Shown here one piece after another: positions 7,834 through 16,890 of a stretch of 64,000 nt of DNA. Each line of letters begins with the position of its first letter. The first letter of the stretch is position 1. The position numbers and the translations under genes were made by a program. The stretch covers positions 1 through 64,000 of the forward strand of contig CANPWB010000006.1 of NCBI GenBank assembly GCA_947581925.1, read 5' to 3'. The notes beneath the pieces were generated by a model. That model was not told the DNA's origin. It did no database searches and saw only the letters and a list, made by a program, of their open reading frames with translations. This stretch comes from an uncultured Clostridia bacterium (GTDB lineage: Bacteria > Bacillota > Clostridia > Christensenellales > CAG-917).

Positions 7834-9960
7834 ATGGAAAAATATATTGCGAATTTAATTTCAGAATTTAAAAATTTTGCGTTAGAGGACATCTCTAATT
7901 TTTCCTATGAGGAAAAATTGTTGTGTCTGTACAGCTACTACCACTATTTTAACGCCGATAGTAGCAAAATTTCTGATGTGTTGCAGGGTGATATTTTTGC
8001 TGACAAATCACCTGATCATATTGCTGGAATTTATATTGATCATGAGTCTGATAATGATGATGTCGATGCTATTATAGTTGTTCAAGAACGGAATTTTGAA
8101 TTTCCTTCCATTCTGAAAATGTTTAAAGAAGCGGAGGCATATGCTTTTGATTCAAAAGATAATAAAGACGATACTCGTGCAAAACTCAGCAAATATTTTA
8201 GAGATGATGATTATCGGTTTTCAGATGCAAAACCACTAAAAATCAGATTGATTACAGATTACACACCAAAAACTTTGAATCAGAAGCGCGCAATTTTGAA
8301 TGCATTACAAGCGCTTGAGCCTGTGAATAAATGTGTGTCATATAGCATATCTTTCGGGTCAGAAATAGAATATGAAATTTTGGAAATAGAAAATCCAAAA
8401 GAATTTGTTGACAAAGCGGTAATTAAAATAGATGCCGTAGAAAACTGTGTCCGGTTTGGAACTGAAAAATCGCTTATTGCAAATATATCAGCGTATTCGC
8501 TGAAATATTTGTATGAGCAGTTTGGTTATAGAGGACTTTTTGCACAAAACTTAAGATATTATGTAAAAAACGCTAAAATTGATGGTAATATTATAGAGAC
8601 AATGCAAGAACATCCTGAAAACTTCTGGTATTATAACAATGGAGTTATCTTTATTTGCGATGATTATACAATTCAAGAGACGAGTATCATATTAAAGAAT
8701 TTCTCGATAATAAACGGCGGACAGACTACCAAGCTTATAGGGGAAACAGAGTTCCAGAATGATTTTTATCTGCAATGCAAGATTATAAAGAATAAATATG
8801 AAGATGAAGAAGAAAAGATTGATTTTATAGCGAATGTTGCTGAAGCCAGCAATACTCAAAAACCTATCAAAGATAAAGATTTAATTGCGAATAAACCGGA
8901 ACAAAGATTATTAAAAAGGCAAATGGCAGAGGTGGGGGTTTATTGCCAAATTAAGAGAGGAGAAAAAGTTAATAAAAAGCTTTATCCCTTGGCATGGCAA
9001 AATACTACAAATGAGGAAATCGGGCAATTTTTGTTGTCTTTTGTTTATCAAAAGCCTGGTACTGCTCGTGGGGGAAAAGCGACAATTTGCGGGAATAAAG
9101 AAAGATATTCGCTGTTGTTCGGGAAAAAGTATAATAGCGACTTATTGATCGATCTTCTTAAGATAAAAGCTTACTATAAACTTTGGGCTAATCAAGTAAA
9201 AAAAATGGATGACGGAAGTGATGAATATAAAGTTGGATTGATCAATAATGGTATGTTCTTTATGACGGCCATTATAGGGGCAATTTGCAAAATTTATTAT
9301 AGAAAAGATATATTGCGTCAGCTTTCTGCAACAATCATATCGGATCAAAAAATGGAGATTGTTTCTCAACATGATATTGACCATCATATTTTGGTTGAAC
9401 AAGATGATCAGAAAAACGCGATTTTTGCTTTGTTTGATTATTGCTATGTAAAATTTTATAGACCGGGTTATCAATTCATGAAATCATTTAAAGACCGTTA
9501 TAATAATTATTCGAACTTCACAAAAGTCAATAATAATTATTATACTTACGTTTTTAGACAGATCGAATTTGAATATCGCTCAGGTATACCGGAAGAAGAT
9601 ATGCAATTTCTAAGCGAGATTCTATATCATGCGACCGATACTGAATTGGAGAGGGATTCAAAACTTCTTGAAAAATATGTAAATGTTATTTCAAATGATC
9701 TGATGATAGACACCGGAGTTTCAGAGGAAATATCTGAATTAATCAAGGAGGAGCTTATTGCTTATAGGACAAGAACTTATAAGCTACATAGAATTAAAGC
9801 CTATGAAGTATTTAAAAATGTTGCATGCGAGAGAATTGCTAAATATGCGCCGCAAAGTTTAGAAGAACTAAAATCACTGAGATGTTTGGATGAAGCTCAA
9901 ATAATTTTGTATGGGGATGATATTATCAATATTGTCAAGAAATTTGTTGTGCGCAATTAA
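7834..9960 (+). CDS. AIPR (abortive infection phage resistance) family protein
   Basis: NLRYYVKNAKIDGNIIETMQEHPENFWYYNNGVIFICDDY...SIINGGQTTKLI is the AIPR hallmark; SD AAGGTG ahead of the ATG at 7834. Confidence 0.9.
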   Translation: MEKYIANLISEFKNFALEDISNFSYEEKLLCLYSYYHYFNADSSKISDVLQGDIFADKSPDHIAGIYIDHESDNDDVDAIIVVQERNFEFPSILKMFKEAEAYAFDSKDNKDDTRAKLSKYFRDDDYRFSDAKPLKIRLITDYTPKTLNQKRAILNALQALEPVNKCVSYSISFGSEIEYEILEIENPKEFVDKAVIKIDAVENCVRFGTEKSLIANISAYSLKYLYEQFGYRGLFAQNLRYYVKNAKIDGNIIETMQEHPENFWYYNNGVIFICDDYTIQETSIILKNFSIINGGQTTKLIGETEFQNDFYLQCKIIKNKYEDEEEKIDFIANVAEASNTQKPIKDKDLIANKPEQRLLKRQMAEVGVYCQIKRGEKVNKKLYPLAWQNTTNEEIGQFLLSFVYQKPGTARGGKATICGNKERYSLLFGKKYNSDLLIDLLKIKAYYKLWANQVKKMDDGSDEYKVGLINNGMFFMTAIIGAICKIYYRKDILRQLSATIISDQKMEIVSQHDIDHHILVEQDDQKNAIFALFDYCYVKFYRPGYQFMKSFKDRYNNYSNFTKVNNNYYTYVFRQIEFEYRSGIPEEDMQFLSEILYHATDTELERDSKLLEKYVNVISNDLMIDTGVSEEISELIKEELIAYRTRTYKLHRIKAYEVFKNVACERIAKYAPQSLEELKSLRCLDEAQIILYGDDIINIVKKFVVRN

Positions 9961-10091
9961 TAATTTTATAATGCACAATTAAAAGTCGAGACATAAAAAT
10001 CATAGAGGCTTATATCATGGTGTGACCTGACAGATATAACTTTTTGTACAGAGATTGTGTTTTTGTTTTGTGTGCATATGGTGACAAATAG

Positions 10092-10280
10092 CTAACGTAA
10101 TATGATACACAAAATTTCATAAAGATCTTTAGCATCAGAACAAATACGAATAGTTTGAATAAGCGATGTTTTTAATTCTGGCGATAAGGATACATCATTG
10201 GCGATACTTATGCATATTTCATCAATGGTTTTTTTCTCAATAGCTTTTCTAATAATATATTCTAAAGCGTCTTCTGACAT
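10092..10280 (-). CDS. small hypothetical protein (62 aa)
   Basis: ORF MSEDALEYIIRKAIEKKTIDEIC..., weak SD (GTGGGTG) upstream. Confidence 0.35.
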   Translation of the reverse strand: MSEDALEYIIRKAIEKKTIDEICISIANDVSLSPELKTSLIQTIRICSDAKDLYEILCIILR

Positions 10281-10364
10281 TTTTCACCCACAATCGAAGT
10301 ATTAAAACATAGTATAAACCAAACGTAAACAAAAATCAACAATTATATCCGTAGAATAAGTATA

Positions 10365-10400
10365 TAACCCCTTGACAGATTTGACGAGAGGGGTTACAAT
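10365..10400 (+). promoter_or_regulatory. promoter TTGACA(10372)-17-TACAAT(10395) spanned by inverted repeat TAACCCCT/AGGGGTTA
   Basis: Inverted-repeat arms at 10365-10372 and 10389-10396; perfect 8-bp arms. Confidence 0.65.
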
Positions 10401-10423
10401 GGGGTTGCATGGATAGGTGGCGT

Positions 10424-12214
10424 ATGAATGAGAATGATTTGCGCAGAGAAATTGCCGAGTTGGAGAGGCGGATCGCCGAGCTGCCGAAAGGCTATATTTC
10501 GAAAAAGAATATAAGAGGCAAGGTCAGGTTCTATTTGCAATGGACGGAGGACGGCAAGAAAAAGAGCAAGTATGTCGATGAGTCGCTTGTTGAGGCTTTG
10601 CGCGCCTCGATAGAGGAGCGGCGGCGGCTGCAAGAGCGAGTGAAAACTCTTAAAGCGCAGTTGCCCATTGGCGCGAAAACAGTCAACAACAGTGATCTGG
10701 TATTCCAAACTACAGTGATATGCGGCGAGCAACTCAGGCAATTTGTCAAGCCCGTTGAAAATTACAAGCGGCGATTTTGCTTTAAGCAGCTGATCGACTA
10801 TTTATACGGCGACGCGCACGACAAAGTTTTGATCCTCTACGGACTGCGCAGAACGGGCAAGACCACGCTGATTCGGCAGGCGATTTCGGACATGACGGCG
10901 GCGGATCTCTCCAAATGCGCGTTCATTCAGATCCGCACGGGCAATACGCTCTCGCAAGTGAACGCCGATCTGCAATCGCTGTCGCGCGGCGGCTACAAAT
11001 ACATTTTCATCGACGAAGTGACGCTCATGGATGACTTCATCGAGGGCGCGGCGCTGTTTTCGGACGTGTTTGCGGCATGCGGAATGAAGATAGTCCTGTC
11101 GGGGACGGACTCGTTGGGCTTTGCCTTTTCGGAGGACGAACAGCTATATGACAGGTGTATTTTGTTGCACACGACGTTTATCCCGTATCGAGAGTTCGAG
11201 GGCGTTTTGGGCGTCAAGGGCATAGACGAGTATATACGCTACGGGGGCACAATGAGCATGGGCGGAGTCAATTACAACACGCCGACGACATTCGCGACCC
11301 CGCAAAGCACCGACGAGTATGTGGACAGCGCAATAGCGCGTAACATCCAACATTCGCTCAAATGCTACCAATATGAGGGGCATTTCAGGGCATTGCAGGA
11401 CCTGTATGAACACGGCGAGCTGACAAGCGTCATAAATCGCGTCATTGAGGACATCAACCACCGCTTTACGCTTGAAGTATTGACGCAAAATTTCGTTTCG
11501 CACGACCTCGGCATCTCCGCAAAAAATCTGCGTAGCGACAGGGAACATCCGACGGATATTCTCGACAGGATAGATAAAGAAGAAGTCACAAGGCGTCTTA
11601 AAGAGGCGCTTGAGATAAGAAACAGGGAAGAGCAGAGCGTCGCCATTTCCGATGTTCACAGAAAGGAGATAAAGGAATATCTTGACCTGTTGGATCTGAC
11701 CGTGGACGTCGAGATCCGCTCCATCCCCGCAAACAACAAAGTCGCCGTGAGAACGTTGTTTTCTCAGCCCGGCATGCGCTATTGCCAAGCGGAGAGCCTT
11801 GTCAAAAGCCTCATGCAGGACGCCACGTTTATGGACATTTCCGCGGCGGACAGAGCGGCGATCGTCGAGAGGATATTGGACGAGATTAAGGGCAGAATGA
11901 TCGAGGATATAGTCTTGCTAGAAACCAAGATGGCGCGCCCGCAACAGCAAGTGTTCAAATTGCAATTTGCGGTCGGCGAGTTCGATATGGTCGTCGTAGA
12001 CCCGACGCAAAACACTTGCGAGATCTACGAGATCAAGCACAGCACACAGCGCGTCCCCGAACAATACAAGAATTTGATTGATGAAACCAAGTGCCGCGAA
12101 ACAGAGTTTTACTTCGGCAAAATCACAAAACGCACCGTCCTCTACCGCGGTGCCACCACACCCCTCGGCCCCGTCGAGTACAAAAACATTGAGGAGTTTT
12201 TGTCCGATTATTAA
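10424..12214 (+). CDS. AAA ATPase with DUF4143-like C-terminal domain and N-terminal coiled coil
   Basis: LYGLRRTGKTTLIRQA (Walker A), YIFIDEVTLM (Walker B), C-terminal GEFDMVVVD..CEIYEIKHS; possible alternative start at 10409. Confidence 0.85.
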   Translation: MNENDLRREIAELERRIAELPKGYISKKNIRGKVRFYLQWTEDGKKKSKYVDESLVEALRASIEERRRLQERVKTLKAQLPIGAKTVNNSDLVFQTTVICGEQLRQFVKPVENYKRRFCFKQLIDYLYGDAHDKVLILYGLRRTGKTTLIRQAISDMTAADLSKCAFIQIRTGNTLSQVNADLQSLSRGGYKYIFIDEVTLMDDFIEGAALFSDVFAACGMKIVLSGTDSLGFAFSEDEQLYDRCILLHTTFIPYREFEGVLGVKGIDEYIRYGGTMSMGGVNYNTPTTFATPQSTDEYVDSAIARNIQHSLKCYQYEGHFRALQDLYEHGELTSVINRVIEDINHRFTLEVLTQNFVSHDLGISAKNLRSDREHPTDILDRIDKEEVTRRLKEALEIRNREEQSVAISDVHRKEIKEYLDLLDLTVDVEIRSIPANNKVAVRTLFSQPGMRYCQAESLVKSLMQDATFMDISAADRAAIVERILDEIKGRMIEDIVLLETKMARPQQQVFKLQFAVGEFDMVVVDPTQNTCEIYEIKHSTQRVPEQYKNLIDETKCRETEFYFGKITKRTVLYRGATTPLGPVEYKNIEEFLSDY

Positions 12215-12275
12215 CCAATTTTGCGCACAACAATGTAAAATTTAAGTGTTTTGTGTGGATTTGGATAAAGCAGTA

Positions 12276-12599
12276 TTATTTATTTGTTATGTCCTTCGCA
12301 ATCTCACACATCTCAGTTTCTATATATGTTGTTATTGATTCCCTTAATAAAACGTAGATCCGACGTCTTAAAGTAAAATCTGTGACTTTTTCAAACGGCA
12401 AATTGCCTCTCGGTATATCGCTTGACGCTAAGTGCATCAAAAAGTAAGGACGATATTCCAGTTTGTTTGAAAGTTCATTGAAAAGGCGGTTGTTCTTTTT
12501 GACGCGATTACTGTCTTGCAGTACGAAGTTGATTTTTTCTATATCTGCTTTGGCATCCGCCAATTTTTTTGTTTTATCAATTGTTTCAAGTACGTCCAT
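12276..12599 (-). CDS. hypothetical protein (107 aa)
   Basis: ORF with SD (GAGGT) upstream of the start. Confidence 0.5.
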   Translation of the reverse strand: MDVLETIDKTKKLADAKADIEKINFVLQDSNRVKKNNRLFNELSNKLEYRPYFLMHLASSDIPRGNLPFEKVTDFTLRRRIYVLLRESITTYIETEMCEIAKDITNK

Positions 12600-12627
12600 T
12601 TTTACCTCATGGTTTATATTTTATTGA

Positions 12628-13410
12628 TTATATGCCGTTCTTCATTCTTCTGAAAAAAGTGGCGCGACTTATGCCAAGCCTTTCGGCGGCTTCGGCGGCA
12701 CTGATTTGCCCTTGTAGAAAAGCTAATTTGTACTTGTCGAAGAGCAAGGGATCTACGGCGATTTGAGTTCGCCCTCTGTATGCCGATCTTGCCTTTGCTT
12801 CCTCAATGCCTCGCATGCGAGCGCGCTTGTTGCGCTCATATCCGTCAACATACAAAGGCATCAAAAAACGATAAAAGGTTTCTCTATTAGCATCGTTGAT
12901 CTCTATCTCTCTCGTTATGAGATAATCTCCCAGACATATTATAACGAGCAATCTTCTTATGAGAGCGTCCCTCCCGAAAGCCAAATCAAACATAGAAGTA
13001 TATCTCATTGTTTGAGGTCCGTTTTCAATCGGCATAATGAAAAATCTGTCACCGGAGTATCTTTTGTTTGTTTTTATTAGCCATTCCAAACGGTTCAGCG
13101 CGTTCATACCGTTTTCTTCAAGTAAAATCCTCACATCCTCCCTGTTTGGAGAGGGCGTTCTTTCGGCGATAAAAACGGGGACTTGGTTGCGTCTCTCATA
13201 AGTTGCTCTTCTCAGAGAGAGGTCTATTCCGGGAATGCCTTGAAAAAGATTATCCGGCAACATGTCTATAACGGCGTAATTCGGCGAGAAAATATATTCA
13301 AACTCTCCGTTTTCCCACTCCGTATAATCTATGCGCCCCACTCTATATATGAAGTGGTAGTCGTCCTCAAGGCAGATCCATCCCGATGTAGTCATACTTC
13401 TCATTTTCAT
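12628..13410 (-). CDS. hypothetical protein with C-terminal resolvase-like helix-turn-helix
   Basis: C-terminus RGRTQIAVDPLLFDKYKLAFLQGQISAAEAAERLGISRATFFRRMKNGI; start overlaps the stop of the upstream kinase gene (ATGA). Confidence 0.75.
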   Translation of the reverse strand: MKMRSMTTSGWICLEDDYHFIYRVGRIDYTEWENGEFEYIFSPNYAVIDMLPDNLFQGIPGIDLSLRRATYERRNQVPVFIAERTPSPNREDVRILLEENGMNALNRLEWLIKTNKRYSGDRFFIMPIENGPQTMRYTSMFDLAFGRDALIRRLLVIICLGDYLITREIEINDANRETFYRFLMPLYVDGYERNKRARMRGIEEAKARSAYRGRTQIAVDPLLFDKYKLAFLQGQISAAEAAERLGISRATFFRRMKNGI

Positions 13411-14261
13411 ATCTCCGTCAATTTGCTATATGCAGGCAACAGTATCTTTTCAAATCGTTGTTTCAACATATATTTGAAAAAGCGTTTATGCGTGTCGGTC
13501 ACAATCTCTATTTTGTCCACAAGCTTGTCGATCTTGCTTTGGTTATAGCGCTTGCAAACTTTTATTACCGCCGCATTACATTCATTATATTGCAAGCTGT
13601 TGATGACTTCAAAGTAAGAACTTTTGTCCCCATTTAATTTTACCTGCGACAGGGGAAATTTATATATCCTATCATTAGTCAGCTCTTCTGAGTTCATTAT
13701 CCTCTCCATCAAATCATCGTCTACAAGCTGTGGAAATAGTGACGAGCCGTTGTCAAATACGGGTGCAAGCGTATATTTGTTATGCTGTTTAAGAAAGCCC
13801 CAATTCGCACCGTGTCTATCGAAATTGCCGATCAGCGCGTCTACAACGTACATCTCCCAAAACCTATCCACCGTTTCTTGCACGTCGGTCAGCTTAGTGT
13901 TGTCTCTGAGCATAAGCATGATGTCATCATAAGAGTATTGATATGTGTCCTTGTCGCGTTCAAGCGAACTTTCACCAACGTCGTTGAAGGGTACGAATTG
14001 GACATCTTTGGTAATAAAATTTTTGCACGCAACCACTTCCTCGCCATCATATGTGCCGAGAAATGTTTCGTGGACATTAAACCCAAGCAACTCATAGACG
14101 TGAGATCCTAAATATTCGCACACATGATTGCACCGCCTCTTCATAGGTGTGTCTATGCGGAATTTGAGCATGTATTCAAACCCACCGATAGATATGCCAA
14201 TCTTCTTTTCCGACCCGCCATAGAATGTGTTTGTCTTAGGGTAATTAGTATAGTCGATCAT
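13407..14261 (-). CDS. HipA/CtkA-like serine/threonine kinase
   Basis: VVDALIGNFDRHGANWGFL and APVFDNGSSLFP are the HipA-like catalytic/metal-binding motifs. Confidence 0.85.
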   Translation of the reverse strand: MIDYTNYPKTNTFYGGSEKKIGISIGGFEYMLKFRIDTPMKRRCNHVCEYLGSHVYELLGFNVHETFLGTYDGEEVVACKNFITKDVQFVPFNDVGESSLERDKDTYQYSYDDIMLMLRDNTKLTDVQETVDRFWEMYVVDALIGNFDRHGANWGFLKQHNKYTLAPVFDNGSSLFPQLVDDDLMERIMNSEELTNDRIYKFPLSQVKLNGDKSSYFEVINSLQYNECNAAVIKVCKRYNQSKIDKLVDKIEIVTDTHKRFFKYMLKQRFEKILLPAYSKLTEI

Positions 14262-14280
14262 ATTGGTATCGCCTCACCAT

Positions 14281-14400
14281 AGTATCAATAGCTTTATTAT
14301 ATTTTTGATACTCTATATTATACAGCAAGTTTGTCAATTGTCAAGCAAATTATGTATAATCTCATTAGAGTTATTTTTATTATTGATACTCGGAAAAATC
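14281..14400 (-). promoter_or_regulatory. promoter (TTGACA-16-TATAAT on minus strand, 14344-14317) with AGTATCAA-type operators at 14281-14288, 14305-14312, 14393-14400
   Basis: AGTATCAA/TTGATACT inverted pair plus a third half-site; TATAAT complement at 14317-14322, TTGACA complement at 14339-14344. Confidence 0.65.
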
Positions 14401-14507
14401 GGATTGTGATTTTTTTTGAAAATTCAATCAAAATCCGCGCGGTCAAAACGAGGGCGGAAGAGCGCAAAATGCTACTGTTTAGTGGCGAAAAACGCAAAGG
14501 GCGGCAA

Positions 14508-14548
14508 TAAAAAAAGCAAGCTCGGTGGTGGTTCTAGAACTTGCTTTT
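14508..14548 (-). terminator. intrinsic terminator
   Basis: On the minus strand, AAAGCAAG...CTTGC followed by a U-tract. Confidence 0.65.
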
Positions 14549-14575
14549 GCTATAACTTCTCGCTTTGATTTTCCC

Positions 14576-14923
14576 TTAAAGCACTTGTTCTGTAGCGCCC
14601 GTCGCGCCGGTTGCGCCTTGTGGACCTGCGGGACCCTGCGGGCCGACTGCGCCTTGTGGACCTGCGGGACCCTGCGGGCCGACTGCACCTTGCGGACCGA
14701 TAGGTCCCATTGGTCCTTGTGGGCCGACGGGGCCGGCGGGTCCGGGGATATACGAGGTCGTTATGCCGCAGCATCTCGAGGGCGTAAAGCCGACAGACCC
14801 TCCGCCGAAATAGGGGGTAGGCGAACCGCCTTGTCCGCATCCGCAGCCCGAAGAGTAGCCGCCTCCGAAGAATGAGCCGCCTCCGCACCCGCAATTTGAA
14901 GAATTACCGAAGTTGAAAAACAT
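14576..14923 (-). CDS. short collagen-like (Gly-X-Y) repeat protein with Gly/Cys-rich N-terminus
   Basis: [60 protein letters not shown] supports start MFFNFG at 14923; two 36-bp tandem DNA repeats. Confidence 0.85.
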   Translation of the reverse strand: MFFNFGNSSNCGCGGGSFFGGGYSSGCGCGQGGSPTPYFGGGSVGFTPSRCCGITTSYIPGPAGPVGPQGPMGPIGPQGAVGPQGPAGPQGAVGPQGPAGPQGATGATGATEQVL

Positions 14924-15579
14924 GTCTGAAACCTCCTTAAAATTTATGTACATGCCGTCATGAGGTCCCGACTTTTTATAAGCGCTATCATTTGTCTATT
15001 CGCGCCCGCCCAATTTATTTCTCGCATAGCGTTTTTATGTCTTTATCTGCCGCCTTTTGCGCAAATTATTTGCGGTTTTGCGCTTCTCCTATGTATGTCG
15101 CGTTTGTATGTTTGCTTCCACGCTCAACCTTTACGCCGGAGTGGGTTTAAGCTTGCACATTAATCCTTGTTCGGCGAGGTTAGCCGTAATTGCTGTGCGT
15201 ATGCCGCACGCGTCCGTCTGCTATATACTATTCAATATAGCGCTAGGGCGTGCAAGTGGCGGCGGTCGCGCTTTTAAGATTTTTGCGCATCGCGGCTTTG
15301 AGCGAATTTGCGGCGTAAGACCGGTATATATATAAAGTTGAAATATGTGATCTCTACGCTTGCCAAGGTCATCGAAAAATTTTATAATATAAAAATAAAA
15401 AGATACGCTTGTTGAGGAGATGTAATAGGAATTATAAATCGACAGATCATAAAAATTCGATGGGATAAATTATTTGCGAAAAATTCAAAATAACAGAATA
15501 GTTCGGCGTCGGGTTTTTGTGTATCGATAGAATATGACGCTCATTTAATGGCTTAAAAATAAAGTAAGGAGTAAAAAAG

Positions 15580-16038
15580 ATGCTGAGAGAATATTTTATT
15601 TGTGCCGGGAAAGGATATGGCCAAAGCAAATTGAACAGCTTTGATGAAGCGTTGAGAGACGCCGGTTTAGCCAACTATAATTTAGTAAAAGTAAGCAGCA
15701 TTTTACCTGCTGGTGTCGATCGAAAACCCCATGTAACGATTCAGGAGGGAAGTGTGCTGTATACTGCCTATGCGAGCATCTCATCCAGTTGTCCGGGAGA
15801 TGTGGTATCTGCTGCAATAGCAGTCGGCCTTCCATTGCAGAAGGAGAATATCGGTGTGATAATGGAATACTCCGGGAAGTGCGATGAGGAATGTGCGCGC
15901 CGATCGGTTTGTTCAATGGTAGAAGAAGCGATGAGGAACAGGGGATATGAGATCAAAGAAATACTATGCTATGCCACATCGACCGAAGGGCGAGCAGACA
16001 TATCTTCTACCGCTTTTGCCGCTATAGCAATGTGGTAA
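15580..16038 (+). CDS. pyruvoyl-dependent arginine decarboxylase family protein
   Basis: LNSFDEALRDAGLANYNLVKVSSILPAG with the Ser-Ser self-cleavage context; IMEYSGKCDEE; AFAAIAMW C-terminus. Confidence 0.9.
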   Translation: MLREYFICAGKGYGQSKLNSFDEALRDAGLANYNLVKVSSILPAGVDRKPHVTIQEGSVLYTAYASISSSCPGDVVSAAIAVGLPLQKENIGVIMEYSGKCDEECARRSVCSMVEEAMRNRGYEIKEILCYATSTEGRADISSTAFAAIAMW

Positions 16039-16282
16039 GCGCACAAAACATAGCTATACAAGAATGCAATAGGTTTCGGAATATATATCCGCAGGATCGG
16101 CGGATATATCCCGCCGAGAACAAGAAAAAAACCGTGTAAAATGTTCCCTAAAGTACTACACTGACTTCGTTATTTTCCGTGCGGGGCCCCGCAGTTATGG
16201 GAGCAACGAAAGAATTTTAAATGCCAAAAATAGCCTTTATAAGCCCAGTATACCAAATATTTTTCCGCAAATTTGATGGGTT

Positions 16283-16375
16283 TTAGGATAAAACGATCGC
16301 AGTGATGAAGAAATAGATGCAAAGACCTATCGTTGCGACAGTGGCCGCATAGTTTTGTTTGATGACTTCAAGCAT
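16283..16375 (-). CDS. 30-aa hydrophobic small protein (not in ORF track)
   Basis: MLEVIKQNYAATVATIGLCIYFFITAIVLS, single predicted TM segment, SD AAGGGG ahead of the ATG. Confidence 0.5.
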   Translation of the reverse strand: MLEVIKQNYAATVATIGLCIYFFITAIVLS

Positions 16376-16613
16376 GTGCCATTCCCCTTATATTTTCTCA
16401 TTTGATTTTACAGTTATGCATTGATTGCCCTTCGCCATGTTGCGCGCGTCTTAGACAAAAATACCGCGCGGCTATATCATTTGTACAGACATTTCTTATA
16501 AATTATGCGGAGAGTGGTATTACCTCCCGTAATGTAGCAAATGCGTATCTTCATAGCGACGAATAAGCGTCAAAACAGGCAAAAAAATACGCGGAAATGC
16601 GGTGCGGCGATAG

Positions 16614-16642
16614 TTGACAATTGCAATTGTATACTATATTAT
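16614..16642 (+). promoter_or_regulatory. promoter TTGACA-17-TATTAT containing perfect palindrome ACAATTGCAATTGT (16617-16630)
   Basis: Direct reading upstream of the 16891 gene. Confidence 0.55.
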
Positions 16643-16890
16643 TAGCATGGATATTTACGAGAATATCTTCGCGTATGCGTACGCGCGGGAGTAAATACAC
16701 GCTTTTTGCACGCGGGGTGTAACCGAACGTGGCTTAGCACGTATTTTAGTGAGGAGAGGGGACGCATGCACCCTGCGCCACGAGCGGAAGATAGGGCATA
16801 GAGCGCGAGTTTTATCCGCAGCGCATGTCCGACGGCGGACGGCAAAAAATCAAATAGTAAAAATAAAATTTTTATATAAAGGAGTCAACT

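Noticed and set aside
2506-9960. Assignment of the operon to DISARM, BREX or Dnd
   Set aside because: No DrmA/DrmB (DUF1998), PglX/PglZ/BrxC or DndBCDE signature was recognised; only generic MTase and helicase elements are shared.
12276-12599. Antitoxin of the kinase locus
   Set aside because: The 107-aa ORF is separate and downstream; no domain or operator evidence ties it to the kinase.
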